A stretch of DNA of 64,000 nucleotides from Coptis chinensis (lineage: Eukaryota; Streptophyta; Magnoliopsida; Ranunculales; Ranunculaceae). The notes below the pieces were generated by a model. It made no database searches. It was not told where the DNA came from and worked only from the letters and a program-made list of their open reading frames with translations. The stretch spans positions 10,062,001-10,126,000 of the forward strand of contig CM027380.1 in the NCBI GenBank assembly GCA_015680905.1. Direction: 5' to 3'. Positions 10,801 through 22,314 of the stretch are shown in pieces. Position 1 is the first letter of the stretch; each line of letters begins with the position of its first letter. The translations under genes were made by a program, and so were the position numbers.

Positions 10801-11277
10801 TTAAGAGAAATTTTAGATACCAAAAATGAATCTGCAATTAAAATACTGAACTATTTAAAAAGAATACAATCTTTTCCAAATGCTTATATAGCTTATAGAA
10901 TATTGATGACAATATTTGTAACCGTTGCTTTAGCAGAAAAGAGTTTTTCAAAACTAAAGTTAATTAAATCTTACTTAAGATCAACCATGTCACAAGAAAG
11001 ATTGAGTGGATTAGCTATTTTATCTATAGAAATAGATTTTATAGAAGAATTTAAATACAAAGATTTAATTAGTGATTTTGCAGTTCAAAAAGTAAGAAAA
11101 ATAAAATTTAATTGAAATTTGTAAAATGTAAAAATTTATTCGTGAAAAAAAAAAACTTTTAAATCCGTCAAAATATTTTGATAATACATTACCGGTCCCA
11201 AGCCTGGATAAAAGATGAGGGTTTGCATTCTAAATAAAGCAATAACTGTAGCTCCAAATGGCCTTGAGCCGCCCCTG
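7801..11277 (+). mobile_element. hAT superfamily DNA transposon, 3477 bp, both ends present
   Basis: The left end CAGGGCCGGCTCA and the reverse complement of the right end CAGGGGCGGCTCA differ at one base. The flanks ATCGAAAC (7793-7800) and ATTGAAAC (11278-11285) are an 8-bp target duplication with one mismatch, the hallmark of hAT. The element lies inside a hAT-type MITE. It carries a transposase with several stops, so it is a non-functional but structurally complete copy. The mismatch in the target duplication suggests moderate age. Confidence 0.9.
8557..11115 (+). pseudogene. hAT transposase (TTF-type zinc finger / hAT dimerisation class), degenerate
   Basis: The N-terminal segment from 8557 leads to RRWGQIDTKLRDLLVKKGPI, followed by a region that in relatives bears a TTF-type zinc finger (FCLCCKLF-like at 9128-9155). 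The middle, 9407-10129, shows VILDCTFDISHQEQMT and GQRYDNRSNMKGK; canonical forms hold the first two catalytic Asp residues, and both are kept. SPCECHSLNLVLCDMA follows. The C-terminal hAT dimerisation domain is at 10780-11115 (ALAEKSFSKLKLIKSYLRST). In-frame stops at 8854 and 10127 and several frame changes between 9030 and 10780 show it is dead. It resembles ZMYM-like plant hAT transposases. Confidence 0.88.
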
Positions 11278-11299
11278 ATTGAAACCCATTGACAGCCCA

Positions 11300-11370
11300 A
11301 GTGCATTGGTTTCTCAAATAGAGTTTTAGAGGGGTATTTGGGTCAGTGCATGGTATCTCAAACACAATAA
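11300..11370. repeat. Local tandem repeat, right part
   Basis: Carries the TCTCAAATAGAGTTTTAGAG and GGTATTTGGGTCAGTGC words seen at 7351-7401, then a further TGCATGGTATCTCAAA. It is the displaced right part of the array split by the MITE. Confidence 0.5.
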
Positions 11371-13139
11371 TAGTTGGGAAAAGAGAAAGAGGAGAAAGTC
11401 CAAAATCTATCCAGTATGGTAAAAGAGACACACAGAGAAACGTCACTAACAAAGTAGCAACTAAGCCCTAAAAAAGGAAGTAATCTGCATCTACCCTCTC
11501 TCTCCTCCCTCCAGTCCAGCTCACTACTCATAATAACACGGGACTGCAGTTTCCAGTACTCCCCCATTTTGGCATGATGGCCTTCTTCTAACATATAAAA
11601 AACACTCAAATCCTCCTCATAGATCCTCTTCTGCTTTTATATTATTTAGTTAGTTTTCTGGTTGCTACTCCTGCTACTGCCTGTTGCTATAGTGAAGTTT
11701 TTTCTAGTCCACCGAAATACTAGAGTAAAAGGATGGATCATTCTACTAGGCCTGGATGGACAGCAGTGATCTAGTAGTCTAGGTAAGTAAGGCTGTTATC
11801 ACTTATCATGCATGTGTAGTAGTGATCCTTGTTTCCTTTTTTCGGCAATATTTTCAATTTTTGTTTCCTTTTTTGAGTAACCAAATCCAACCCCCTTGTT
11901 TTTTATTTGTTACTTTTTATAAACACTAGGGGGGAGTACTAGTGTCTAGTAGTCAGAACAATTTAGAAACCCTTAAATTTCATCTTCTTTAAAAAACCTA
12001 ACTTTCTTCTATTTCTCTTTCTTTCTTTTTTCAGAGCAGCAGCAAGCAGTACAAGGGAAGGAAAAAAGAAAAGAAAAAGGCAGAGTCTTTGTAGAAACAA
12101 TGAAATTTAGACAACAACGATGATAATTGAACAACGAAAAAGAAATCACAACTTTAATTGAGATAGAGATAAAAAGAACCTTTAAGAGATGCAAATCGAC
12201 TGAAACTGTAGAAAGGAGGAACCACTAGAACTGGGGTACCAGTGTATTTCAGCTGCGGTAGAGAAAGAGATGTTTTTCAGCTATGAATCAAGCCTTCTTT
12301 GCTGCACTCAACAGCCTACGAACTTTGTTGGGTTTTTCGAAGGGTTTTTCAAAGGTTTGGGTTTCTAATAACGCAAGTGGTCCGCACACAACAGCTGTTA
12401 GATTTTCTTAAAATAGATCTAGGCCATCCTTTGTTTATAATTAGTGCTAAAAAAAACCTTAGCTTATTATATAGATAATAATATAAAGAGATAAAATAGG
12501 TATTTAAAAAAAATAAGGGTTACTAAAATTGAAATAGTCGGTTTGTAAATAAAAAACAGTTTCCTTTAGAGTTATTTCCTCCCCCTATATAAAACATCCT
12601 AAAGCACCCGTCCATTATGGAATGAAATTGATAGGTAAGTTTTTTAGGCCTTATAAGGAAAAGGTAGAAGAAGAAGAAGGAGACTCCACTTATTGGTTTA
12701 GAGAGTAGAGTGACAAAAAGCGCCCAAAGATCATGCATGGTTTTGTTCATGTAGCAAAAATCTATCTTTGTTGGTTCAGTACTCATCCTTTACATTAGTC
12801 TAAAGAGGAGGAGGGGAGGGGGGGGGAGATGTGCGTTATAAGCTCGATCGAGATAAGGGAGGGTTAAAGTGTTAAACTAAGAGTTGTAACCTAACTTACC
12901 ATCCTGGATTTTATTTCCAGCGAGAACGTTTGCATCCGGGAATGAAAGGTTGAGTACTATCACACGTATTGAACACATTGACTGGTAGAGCATGTGCTCT
13001 GAGAAAGTCATAAAAATGATAGAGAAACAAACAAAACGTGAATGCTCGCTGCAATAATAAGAGAGATGCCAGAACATCCATAAACATCCGCTTCTGACCA
13101 ACTTACGTCACATAAAATATGATGCCAAAGGTACTACAA
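11371..13139. other. Stretch without a recognised gene
   Basis: A CATATAAAAAACAC TATA-like word lies near 11590 and poly-pyrimidine tracts around 12000-12060. Minus-strand frames at 12523-12786 and 12877-13101 are not recognised. The second ends in a GT AAGT donor-like site near 12897, so a decayed exon of the neighbouring minus-strand pseudogene's surroundings is possible. Confidence 0.45.
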
Positions 13140-13690
13140 TCACTTCAGATAAGTAGAAGAAACCTAAAGAAGCAGATAAGTTAGGAGTGAAGTTGTGACT
13201 TCCAAACTCCTTGGACCGTACCTCGAAGTACAGGTGGAATCAATCCTGAGTGAGTAAAGCCTAGTGTTATCCAACAAAACAAAAACAAAGATCCATAGAG
13301 CAGTATTATACGGTCTTAGTAGTAAAAGAACTATCAGTATGCATACCCATATAGCAGAGCTCGGAGTTTGCTCTTCAGACAATCATATATGAATATATGG
13401 TTGTCAAAAAATATTAACACCTGCAGAGTCGGTCTATCCTTTGTCGGAAAGAGTATGCTAAGCAGCAAGTACTATAAAGACGGCAGCCGTCTTTATGACA
13501 AAGTTGGTGGAAGGAGTTTGAAATATACTTGTGACAGCCAGCACAACCTGTGATTGAGTTACATCCCTCATTTTTTTCTTGATGTTAACTTTTGGTCTCC
13601 TCCTTTCATAAAATTTCTGCATAATTATCTTATCATGTGCTGATTCTATAGCATCGACACTGGACTTGTGTCTTGCATATTTGTTAATCA
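13140..13690 (-). pseudogene. CPP1-like (chaperone-like protein of POR1, DUF3353) gene fragment, decayed
   Basis: CPP1-like proteins are chloroplast membrane proteins with a J-like part and C-terminal membrane helices. From 13690 leftwards the sequence reads NKYARHKSSVDAIESAHDKI, then KFYERRRPKVNIKKK and TPSTNFVIKTAAVFIVL, followed in other frames by ILFPTKDRPTLQVL, KSKLRALLYG, GLIPPVLRG and GPRSLEVTTSLLTYLLL. This matches the family order to the C terminus. Frame changes occur near 13480 and 13220. A stop replaces the usual Trp just after TYLLL, before VSSTYLK and a final stop at 13140. The N-terminal part is absent. It is a broken duplicate; the membrane segments remain visible only in pieces. 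Confidence 0.68.
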
Positions 13691-14092
13691 AAAAGTTTTT
13701 TGCTGCTTGTATTTCCTCCTAAAAGCTTCACCGCTGATTCCAAGCATTTTGTATGGGTCTCTTATATTGATTATGGGGAAAATATCTGTACAAAGAAGAA
13801 GAGTCAGATGCAACAATCTAATACAAATTGGATATTTTATTGCATTGATGCACAATCTAAGAGTGTGAGTCTAATTGCAAGGACACAATAATTGTCAATT
13901 TATCACCATAGTTTAATTTAGGTAAGTATTCCACTCCTTCATTTTCTTAATGTTAGGCTAAGTCCAATGGTGCGGCAAAACACCAAATTTAACGTAAAAT
14001 GTGATCCAATGGTACGTTAAAAAGTTATACCACCAACGCTATCTTTATAAATTTCTCTATTTTTGCAGTCAATTTTAACGTTATAGCGTATG

Positions 14093-14272
14093 CTCTGTAC
14101 GCCATTGCCAATGGCGGGCAATCAAAAAAATCCAAATTAGTCTTGCACGCCGTAGCCAGTGGCGGGTAGGAATGTGAATTAATTCAAATAATAACTTACA
14201 CGCCACTCACAATGGCGTACAGAATTCAATTATGATTTTCCACCCGCCACTCCCAATGGCGGTTAGAATTGA
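14093..14272. repeat. Subterminal short palindromes of the Harbinger element
   Basis: Four spaced units of the type CGCC-(A/G)T(T/A)G(C)-CA(A)TGGCG occur: TACGCCATTGCCAATGGCGG, ACGCCGTAGCCAGTGGCGGG, ACGCCACTCACAATGGCGTA and CCGCCACTCCCAATGGCGGT. Each can fold on itself. Their place 140-320 bp from the element end suggests transposase- or Myb-like-protein-binding sites. Confidence 0.6.
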
Positions 14273-14510
14273 TTTTTTTTTTTTTTAATAACTTAATTTA
14301 TGCAATTACCATTCTATCCTACCCTTTTAATTTTTTTTGATTTAGTTGTATTTCTTTGTTATAATTTCAATTTTAAGATTAAATTTATTCCGATTTGCAA
14401 CAACTTAATTAATTATTTAAATAAAACATTTATTGAAAATAAAAAAAAACAAATTAAAAGGAAATACATTAAAATACATCAAATCGTCTGAAAACATTTA
14501 AAATTCTTAA

Positions 14511-15173
14511 TCAATCGCTTTCTCCGTATTCTTCAAAGTGCAAATTTCTTGAATGAGTCCGTGAATTGCGAAGAGTTTGATCTTTCAAAATTTGTTTCTT
14601 TGCGTTTTTGTACCATTCTTTTCCTTGAGGTGTCATAGTCGATGTATTTGTGCTCATGATCTCCTTTTCCCATGCCAATGTCTCACGGAATTTTTTTTTT
14701 TTTTTAAGTTTAATCCTTGAAGGATTAAACGCTTCACTTTCATAGAATTTTTTCCCACGGTCAGTTGCTGCCTCAATGGCCTCCATCGCCCGTTGAGATT
14801 GTCGCGTTAATTCTTTGAGAGAAGTTTCATTTTGACTATCAACTTTTTTTTTTGTTTTGATTTGTCTCTTCCACAATCCGGTCTTTTTGATGAACCATGT
14901 CTTTGCATTTCAGAATCAGGTGTTCCCCCCATGCCATCTTGTTCGTTTAATGAAGCTGGAGACCCGTTATGAAAATTAGTTTGAGAGAAACCAGGTGTAG
15001 TTGGAATTGAATGGCGCGCCCATTTTTCGTAGTCTTTCCAAATAAACCACGCATGATCAAATTTGAAGGGTTTATTATCTGAAGACCTAGTGACATACAA
15101 CTTCTTTGCTTGCTCCATCTGTAAAAGAAGAAAAAAAATAGTTTGAGTTTAATCAATTATATTCTAATTATAT

Positions 15174-15208
<35 letters not shown>

Positions 15209-15511
15209 CTTACAATGTCCATTTCGTTAGTTCCTGATCTGTTCATATCCTCGACTTGATTCAAACATCCACAAAATAAAGTAACTGCTTTATTTATAAG
15301 TTGCCAACGACTTGTAACACTTCTCATAGTTCGTGCCTCTGTAAAACCACGTATCATCCTCTGATTCTCAAATTGTTCTTTAATTTTATCCCACAATATG
15401 TTGCCCTTTTGATTGATTTGTTCCGGTAATTGGATCAATTAAATTATCCAACCATGCTTGGCATAATACTGTGTCTTCATCAATGCTAAATGATGATCCT
15501 CTGCTTGACAT
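14511..15511 (-). pseudogene. Myb-like accessory protein of PIF/Harbinger (ORF1 type), degenerate
   Basis: The N terminus MSSRGSSFSIDEDTVLCQAW begins at 15511. The trihelix/Myb-like region continues with RSVTSRWQLINKAVTLFCGC and a GT donor near 15214. The second exon begins near 15118 with the typical KPFKFDHAW and IWKDYEKWA and ends as a charged coiled-coil tail (KEWYKNAKKQI). The second exon needs two frames and the first breaks near 15390. In active families this protein binds the element ends and helps nuclear import of the transposase. It is organised like the better kept copy at 24336-26946. Confidence 0.72.
15178..15208. repeat. (AT)n microsatellite
   Basis: A run of alternating T and A, about 30 bp, in the intron-like gap of the Myb-like pseudogene. 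Confidence 0.9.
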
Positions 15512-16006
15512 TGTTACTGAAAGAGTGAAAGAGAGAGAGATAAAGACAGTATTATTGATAATACAAAAATAAAATATTACCGATGTTTGCGGAATGTGAC
15601 TTTCGAGAGAAAAAGACATTCTTTTTATAGGGTCGATTGAATTATTGAATTTTACTTTCTTGTGGTGCATGCGCTATTGATTAAGGTCATTGGGTTGTGG
15701 GCAAGATTGTAATGAATTATGTAAGAAATTATTGGGGTGTGTGCAAGATAAAGAATTGTGGGCAAGATTGAAAATGAATCATGCATGCATGGAATCTATT
15801 TATTGGGGTGTGTGCAAGATAAAAAATTATGTAAGAAATGCATGTAATCTATCTAGAGTACTAGAGTGCGATGTTGCATGTGTACTCTCCCTCGCCCTCC
15901 ACCAAAGATATATAACATAACTCTTCGCAAGAAATTAAACCAATTTGCTATCTCACATAATTTTTAATATTTTCAATTTTTATTCTATAATTTATTTACT
16001 AGCAAA

Positions 16007-16135
16007 ATGAATTCTGATAGTGATAATGATTATGATTTTGATTCCCAGAGAAGACGACGTATTAAAAGACACTTCATGCATGAACAAGAAGTGTTGACAG
16101 CAGCTGCACTCGCACCACTCAATTTCATAATGCAA
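16007..16135 (+). pseudogene. N-terminal stub of a Harbinger transposase
   Basis: MNSDSDNDYDFDSQRRRRIK then HEQEVLTAAALAPLNFIMQQ resembles the acidic, then Arg-rich start of plant Harbinger nucleases. Similarity ends about residue 45 and the reading frame then runs into unrelated codons to a stop at 16214-16216. Divergent orientation relative to the Myb-like gene is normal for the family. Confidence 0.6.
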
Positions 16136-16220
16136 CAATCACACAACATAATCAATATGATTTTAAACATATTCAACCAATACAAAAACATATATAAATT
16201 AAGTTACTCACAATGAAATA

Positions 16221-18300
16221 CTAATAGAAACCATAACTGCTACTTCCTTCTCCCTGTGAGCTCGAGTAACGCATGGATTGATCAGTTGATTCACCCGCAA
16301 AATGAGGGACATATACATCCTCCCTTGAGATAGATGGCCGAGTCTGAACTTGTGGGGGGGTCATCTGAGGCGCAACTACTTCAGAGTATTCAGAATATGA
16401 AATGTCATGACTATTCAATTCTTGACGAGCGTATTCCAATATATCATCCTTACTAGACTGCAACCCACTATTCATTTTGCAAATAAAACTAGCCATAGAA
16501 GCCGTGGCATGCATATAGTCCTCTAACATCGTCTTCAACTGTGCCTAAATTTATACCATAATTAAATAAATTAAATGTTGATACAAAAAATAAAATAAAA
16601 TAAACTATTTAATTTACTTACTGGTGTCAAGTTGGCATCAATAGGGAGATATGACACCAAATCTTTGTCAATTGGTGGAACACGTAAATTAAAGATTTCA
16701 CCATTACGACAAGTAATAGGGATAACCCAATTGGCTTCAGGAGTAACAACTGCCTCAACTTGTGACAATGGAGGATATGATGAATAAAATTTGGACTAAA
16801 TCAAAACCCAATTCTTTCTTCACGATTAAGGGTTGCCCCCATCAGCTGTGAGATACCTACATCCTCTTTAAGACCAGATGCACCAACAAAGTCCACATTC
16901 ACGCCTCTATAAGTTGGGGGTAGAAGCATCCCCACTGAGACACGAGCCCAATAGTCAGTGTATCATTGGAGCATTGGAGAAATGCTCACTAACCTGTCTA
17001 ATCAAGGCATCAACAGAAATGCCGCCACTGTTGTACCATTGGAGCAATATATCGGTCGGCATCCGTTAAGATTCATATCTTGCGAAGGGGATCACAAAGG
17101 AACTCAAGGAACGCCAAATGACTTGGCGGCATAACGCTCTCCTAAATACCAGACATTTACTAACGATCCAAACAAGATGCATCGCCGACTAGTCAACTCT
17201 AATGCTTTCCGAACATATGGATGATTTATGCGTATGCATGTGGAATCTACCCATGGTAGCCATACAATAGAACTCCGAGTCACGAGACTCTATCTGCTGT
17301 CGCTAGACTTAGATTACAATGGCTTCACCCTTGACCTTATGACGTGACGGTAAGTTGGACCCCATTATTTATAGCGGGAAATTGGTTGGGCTCTTCAAGT
17401 ATCCTAACATGCATACCATTTCAAAAATAGGAATAATACCAAGATCTTGAACAAAACAAATATATTAGCACATAACTAACTAATCAAATCCATTTAAAAA
17501 TAAATAACTTTAACTACCTCAATGACTTGCCACATCCCCACCACGGCTTTACTACCATTGCCAATGCCAAAACGACATACCAAGTCCAAAGACATAATCA
17601 AATCATTATGCAAAGCTCCTCCCGATCATAACTACCGATCTCATCTATCCTCAATGAGACTAGCTAGATATCCCAAACGAACCTTGCTATGGAAATTTGC
17701 TAACAATACATTTCCAATAACATACAACATGAAAGCACTAAACCCTATTTCTCTTTCATTAATATCATCTTGCACCGCATAAGTTAAGATACATCTCTAA
17801 ATGACTTCGGTTTGATGTCGCCACTATAAATCTCATCCTCCTAATCAAATCCATTAAAAAGGTAAATATTTGACAGACCTCATCAAATAACTCATATTTT
17901 GAATCAAAAGCTACAATCTTTCCTTCTCCAACACGCAACCCCCCGTAAGCATTGAGAAATCAAGGGGCATAAAAGCCTATCTCACCACATGGAAAATGAA
18001 ATGTGTGGGTAGAGTCCCACCATCTCTCTACAATTGCTTCAACTAACCGCCTCTATCGGACTTTTCAATATCAATTTGAGCAAAGACGTCAAAACCAACA
18101 TTCCAAGCATCAATTGAAATTCTCCAAAGTTCACTTGGCTCAACCATTCCATAACAAAATAAAAGTCCCTTACTTACCGACTTTTCTTTTCGTTCCACCA
18201 CCTTCACGAAGAGTAAAGGATATGTGTGTACTTTCCTCTCTACAACAACACGTTGATAAGAACTAGGATCAAACTCAGAATAAGAAGTCCCTACACGCAT
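16221..18300 (-). pseudogene. Plant mobile domain (PMD, 'phosphatase 7 long-form homolog') protein, degenerate
   Basis: From ATG at 18300 the sequence reads MRVGTSYSEFDPSSYQRVVV and then, over a frame change, the PMD core VERWWDSTHTFHFPCGEIG, GLRVGEGKIVAFDSKYEL, SYDWGGALHNDL and WYLGERYAAKSFGVP. Further right-to-left are YTDYWARVSVGMLLPPTYRG and a serine-rich C terminus ending SSSYGFY. An intron with GTAAGT donor and TTTAG acceptor fits 16545-16621. Several in-frame stops and frame changes between 17000 and 18050 mark it as a pseudogene. PMD proteins occur both as host genes (MAIN/MAIL) and inside transposons. Position within a Harbinger fragment points to the transposon-borne kind, but I found no terminal repeats. 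Confidence 0.72.
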
Positions 18301-20988
18301 TTGGTGTCCCTCGACTTTTTTGACTCTTCCGGATTTGGGGCATTTGGTGTCCCCGAATTTATTTTTGACTTTGTACCCTTACCTCTGAATTTGTGTAAAA
18401 TGCCTTTGTTTGACATTGTAACCCGTGAGAAATAAATTAACACTAAAATTAAACATAATTTATAATATGAAACTAAATAAATTGGTCTTGCATTACGACA
18501 AATAAAATTAAGTGCAAGTTATAATATGACACAAAACTAGATGATATGGCATTACGACAAATAAAATTAAGTGTCACATTTTCTTTCTAATCGATGGTAT
18601 GACACAAAACTAGACCACACTATAGTATTCTCACGATATCAACACATAATCGTATTCTTTGAGACTTAGACAATGTGTTTCTAACCTTGGCTTCAAATGA
18701 AGGAGCAACTTCGCTAATATGTATTGAGAATCCAAGTCAAACCGCTTGAAGAACTGGGTTTGCGGGGAAGTTATTAGTGACTAAATTGTCCCACAAAAAC
18801 TTGTAGCACATCAATTGAAACCTACCATGGTTTTATAACACATCATTATAAATTAACGAAAATCTAACCAAATTATAAAAAGCATAATTGTGGTAATATC
18901 TATAAGAAAGTGAAATTATAAAAGCAGAATTGAGAGAACAACATCAAAGTGAAATATTGATAAATAACAATTGAAGCTCTTAGGATTGAACATTTCCAGC
19001 TATCACATAAAGATGACTGATTGTACATACTATAACACTTAGATTCCTATAAGATTGTAATTGAATACCTTCCCATCCCACACAATTTCCAAAAAAGCCA
19101 ATACTATTAACTAACAATAAAAATATCACAAACTAATAAAGTCTTGCAATAAAAAAACATTCCCCGTAACCACCTTTTCAATCATCCTTCATCATCCAAC
19201 AAGACATTGTGACTAGTGTGCATTTGGAATTATATTGCATAAAAAATTTACTGCATTTTCATAACATAGGGTATAAAATCGAGATTTATACTGCAAAGAA
19301 TAACAAAGTTTCACCACTATAACACATCACATAGAATCATTTTTTGCCAACACTTGATTATGAATGGTTAAGTACAATGTGACTAGCTCGAATCATCCCA
19401 GTAGTAAAATAGGTATACATATGATATTATACCCTACCCTTTACAGTGTGAAACCAAACACCATCAACAGAGATACAGAAATGAGTACTTACCATTTCTC
19501 TCATTAGGAGGTTCAAAGCAAAGCAAAGAGAGAGACGAAAAAGTTTTGAGAGGCCAGACTCCCATTTCGGCTAAGTCTATAAGAATCAATCCAATGCAAA
19601 TACTTTGGCTATGTTTCAACTGCATTGAAGAAAGTCCTTACAATTAACCATGTTACTTGAAAAGATTGAACTGCGAACCCATTCTTTTAAATTTTACTGG
19701 TTTATTTTGAAAAGTTATTTGTGAAACCTTATGCTTGAATTGGTAACTTGACGTTTCTGAAGAGTGAAATTGTTTTTTAACTTGGAGAAAACCATCAAGT
19801 TAGCTTTAGCTTTATGCTTTCTGACGTTTCTGAAGAGTGAGGGAAAAAAAGTTTCACGCATTCAGAGGAGAAAACCATCTCAACATTATAATTCCACCAT
19901 ATTTCGTTGAGTGAGGGACACCATTTTATCAATTTCATTCCACCATGTTTTGTTGAGTGAAGGATAGTAGGAACCACCATATTTTGTTCCTTGAGGCTAG
20001 ATGGTACCTTGATTTTAACAGATATGATGAAAAGAAAAAGAGGCTTCAGATGAAATTATACAAACAATTTACTATAGTCTCCATTAACGGGGTCAATAGA
20101 ATCTAACAACTTCATTATACAGGACCAATAAAATCTATAAACAATTTCAGCATACTCACACACTAAGTCTATGCATTACCAAACTACAAAAAAGAGCACG
20201 GGTGGGTCCATGCATTAATATTCAAGAATCAAGATTCATATGAATAATGCCCCATAACTTACCAGATTTCTACTACCCTAGTTGATCCTCTTGCGCGCAC
20301 ATTGGGTAATCTGAAGGTAATAGGGCAACAATTTAGGTAGGTAAAACTACCAATATAAGCACAAGTAGGTTTTGAGTCCATTCTTAACCTAAAGCATAGG
20401 AAATTAAAGCATCTGGGTATCTCAACTAAGATATTGAATCACGATAGAGTGTTACTAAATGTACATACTGTTCTGCACCCTTCACATGAACTAGCTGTTC
20501 AAATATGATTTTGTCTCATGCAAGCGGCCTTCTTAAGAGGCAAACAATACTAAGAGTATTTGTATCTTCATTATCAAGACAAAAATTATAAAGAACAAGT
20601 TACTAGTGAGAACTTATCATTATCTCATCAACTAGAGCAAAAATCAGTGCAATCACCAACAAGGATTTTAGAATTTCGATACGTAACACATATCCCAGAT
20701 TTACATATACCAACTCAAGGTGCTTAGATCAAGTCATGCCGACCGAAACTTTGTGTGAACCAACATTGATAACATAGATAAAGAGGGAAAAACTTAGAAG
20801 TAAATAAGTAGAAGAATAGCAAGGAAAAAATTTCAGTAGCAAATAAGTACCTTTTTTTTTTTTTTCCAAATGGCACTCCTGACACGGCGCAAAACCCACC
20901 GTTTGAGTGTTTCAGTGTCCTTCGAGAAAAAAAAGGGGGGTATAATGTGAAATGTAAAGAAAGAACTGATCGAGTTCACAAGATAGTC
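18301..20988. other. Non-coding stretch upstream of the PMD pseudogene
   Basis: Contains a ~60-bp direct repeat (GCATTACGACAAATAAAATT at 18491 and 18550, with GACACAAAACTAGA nearby). It also has short duplications around 19740-19970 (GACGTTTCTGAAGAGTGA twice; ATTCCACCAT.TTT.GTTGAGTGA twice) and a T-run at 20852-20865. No gene is recognised. Confidence 0.5.
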
Positions 20989-22314
20989 TAGGGGTGTGCA
21001 AAAAACCGAACAAACCGACTAACCCGACCGAACCGAACCAAACCGACCCGAGCAGTTTTGGTCGGTTATTTGTGCATAACTGGTTTAGTTCGGTTTGGAA
21101 ATATGTAAAACCGACCCCCTCGGTTCGGTCCTCGGTTAAAAACAATTAAAAATCGAGATAACCGACCCGAACTGGAATTTTAATTAGGTTAATTATGAAC
21201 TTTCTATTTATGACCATTAGATGTAACATTTGTTCTTGAACCGTTGGATCTAGTCTAGTATAAAAGAAAACTTAACTTAATGTAATTCATTATTTTTTAC
21301 CCTACCTCCTCTTCCTCTCTCTTTCACCAAGCTTGCCACTTCTCCAAACATCACCAGATCACCAACTTCTAATCTCCCCACTACAATCCAACTCTGATCT
21401 CTCCTCTTTCTATCTTCTTAAATTTTCTTTGAGTGGTTATAAATAAAAAAAATGAAGAAATTTATAGTTGAAGAGTGTGTAGTCTTTGAAGATTCGATGA
21501 TTTAAGGTCAAATCTAGATGGGAATTACATGTATTAGGGCATCACCAATGCAGGCCCTATAATCCAGGCCCACATCATTTTTTTAAAGGGCCACGTTGGA
21601 TTAATCAGGTCCATTTGAAGGAGCTTAAAACTCTAAAAAAAGATGGTTCCAACGCTAAAACTAAAGACCTTCCAAAACCCACGCGAAATTCATTCTCGTT
21701 AGCAAAAACTCATCTCTTTTTCTAAAACATATCTCAGAAAAACTGAAATAGCTCAATTGTGGTGGGAACTCTCATCTAGAAGTTCCATTGTTGGTCTCTC
21801 TTTCACTAAAGTAGCTCAAACTTCTGTAAGCACTTCTTCTTCTCTCCCTCTTCACATATATTCATTTATATTTGTGTTTACTTTGGGATGAAGTGGTTTC
21901 GATTTGGGTACTAGAATCAATATGGACATTTTAGTTATTGTATCATATTGAATGTGAAATTTGTTCCTGTTGTTGTTGGTACGATCATCTTTTAATTTGA
22001 GTAGTTCCATATCAAGTTAATGCATATGTTGTTTTGATTCAAGATTATTGTTAGTGTTTGCGATTTTGTTTGTTTATTTAGTTTGTGGTATTTGTGTTTA
22101 AAGTTACGTTATTGCAATGAGAATATACTGTGAACTCTAGTTGTGAACTGGAATCACTAGGCTTAAAGAATGTTGTTGTGTGGAATGTCGTAATTTACTG
22201 GCAAAATTCAATATCTTGCTTTTGTTGGTTATGAACTATTATGTGCTATTATGATTTCTATACTTATTTCTTTCTTATCCATTTGCATTTTATGTCGTGT
22301 GTTTTGCATAGCAA

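Larger units (their letters stand above)
7442..11299. mobile_element. hAT-type MITE, split by a larger hAT element
   Basis: The left arm is 7442-7800, the right arm 11278-11299. The body (CCACACAATTGATAAA, TAAATATTGCTAAAATGTCAT, ATCGGGTTATCGAAAC) is a diverged copy of the element at 56652-56902. The outer ends (TAGGGTTAT... and ...ATTGACAGCCCA) correspond to that copy's 13-bp terminal inverted repeats. It encodes nothing. The interior is rich in GGTTCGG/CCGAACC words that may be transposase-binding repeats. Confidence 0.7.
13956..16216 (+). mobile_element. PIF/Harbinger element, left part only
   Basis: The end GGCTAAGTCCAATGGTG follows TTA, the usual 3-bp PIF/Harbinger target. Inside lie a Myb-like accessory gene on the minus strand and the first codons of a nuclease-type transposase on the plus strand at 16007. 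The rest of the transposase and the matching right end were not found before or after the neighbouring PMD pseudogene, so this is a truncated copy. The right boundary is approximate. Confidence 0.72.

Noticed and set aside
16878-17782. Plus-strand reading frames
   Set aside because: They are antisense to the PMD pseudogene, whose motifs are clear on the minus strand.
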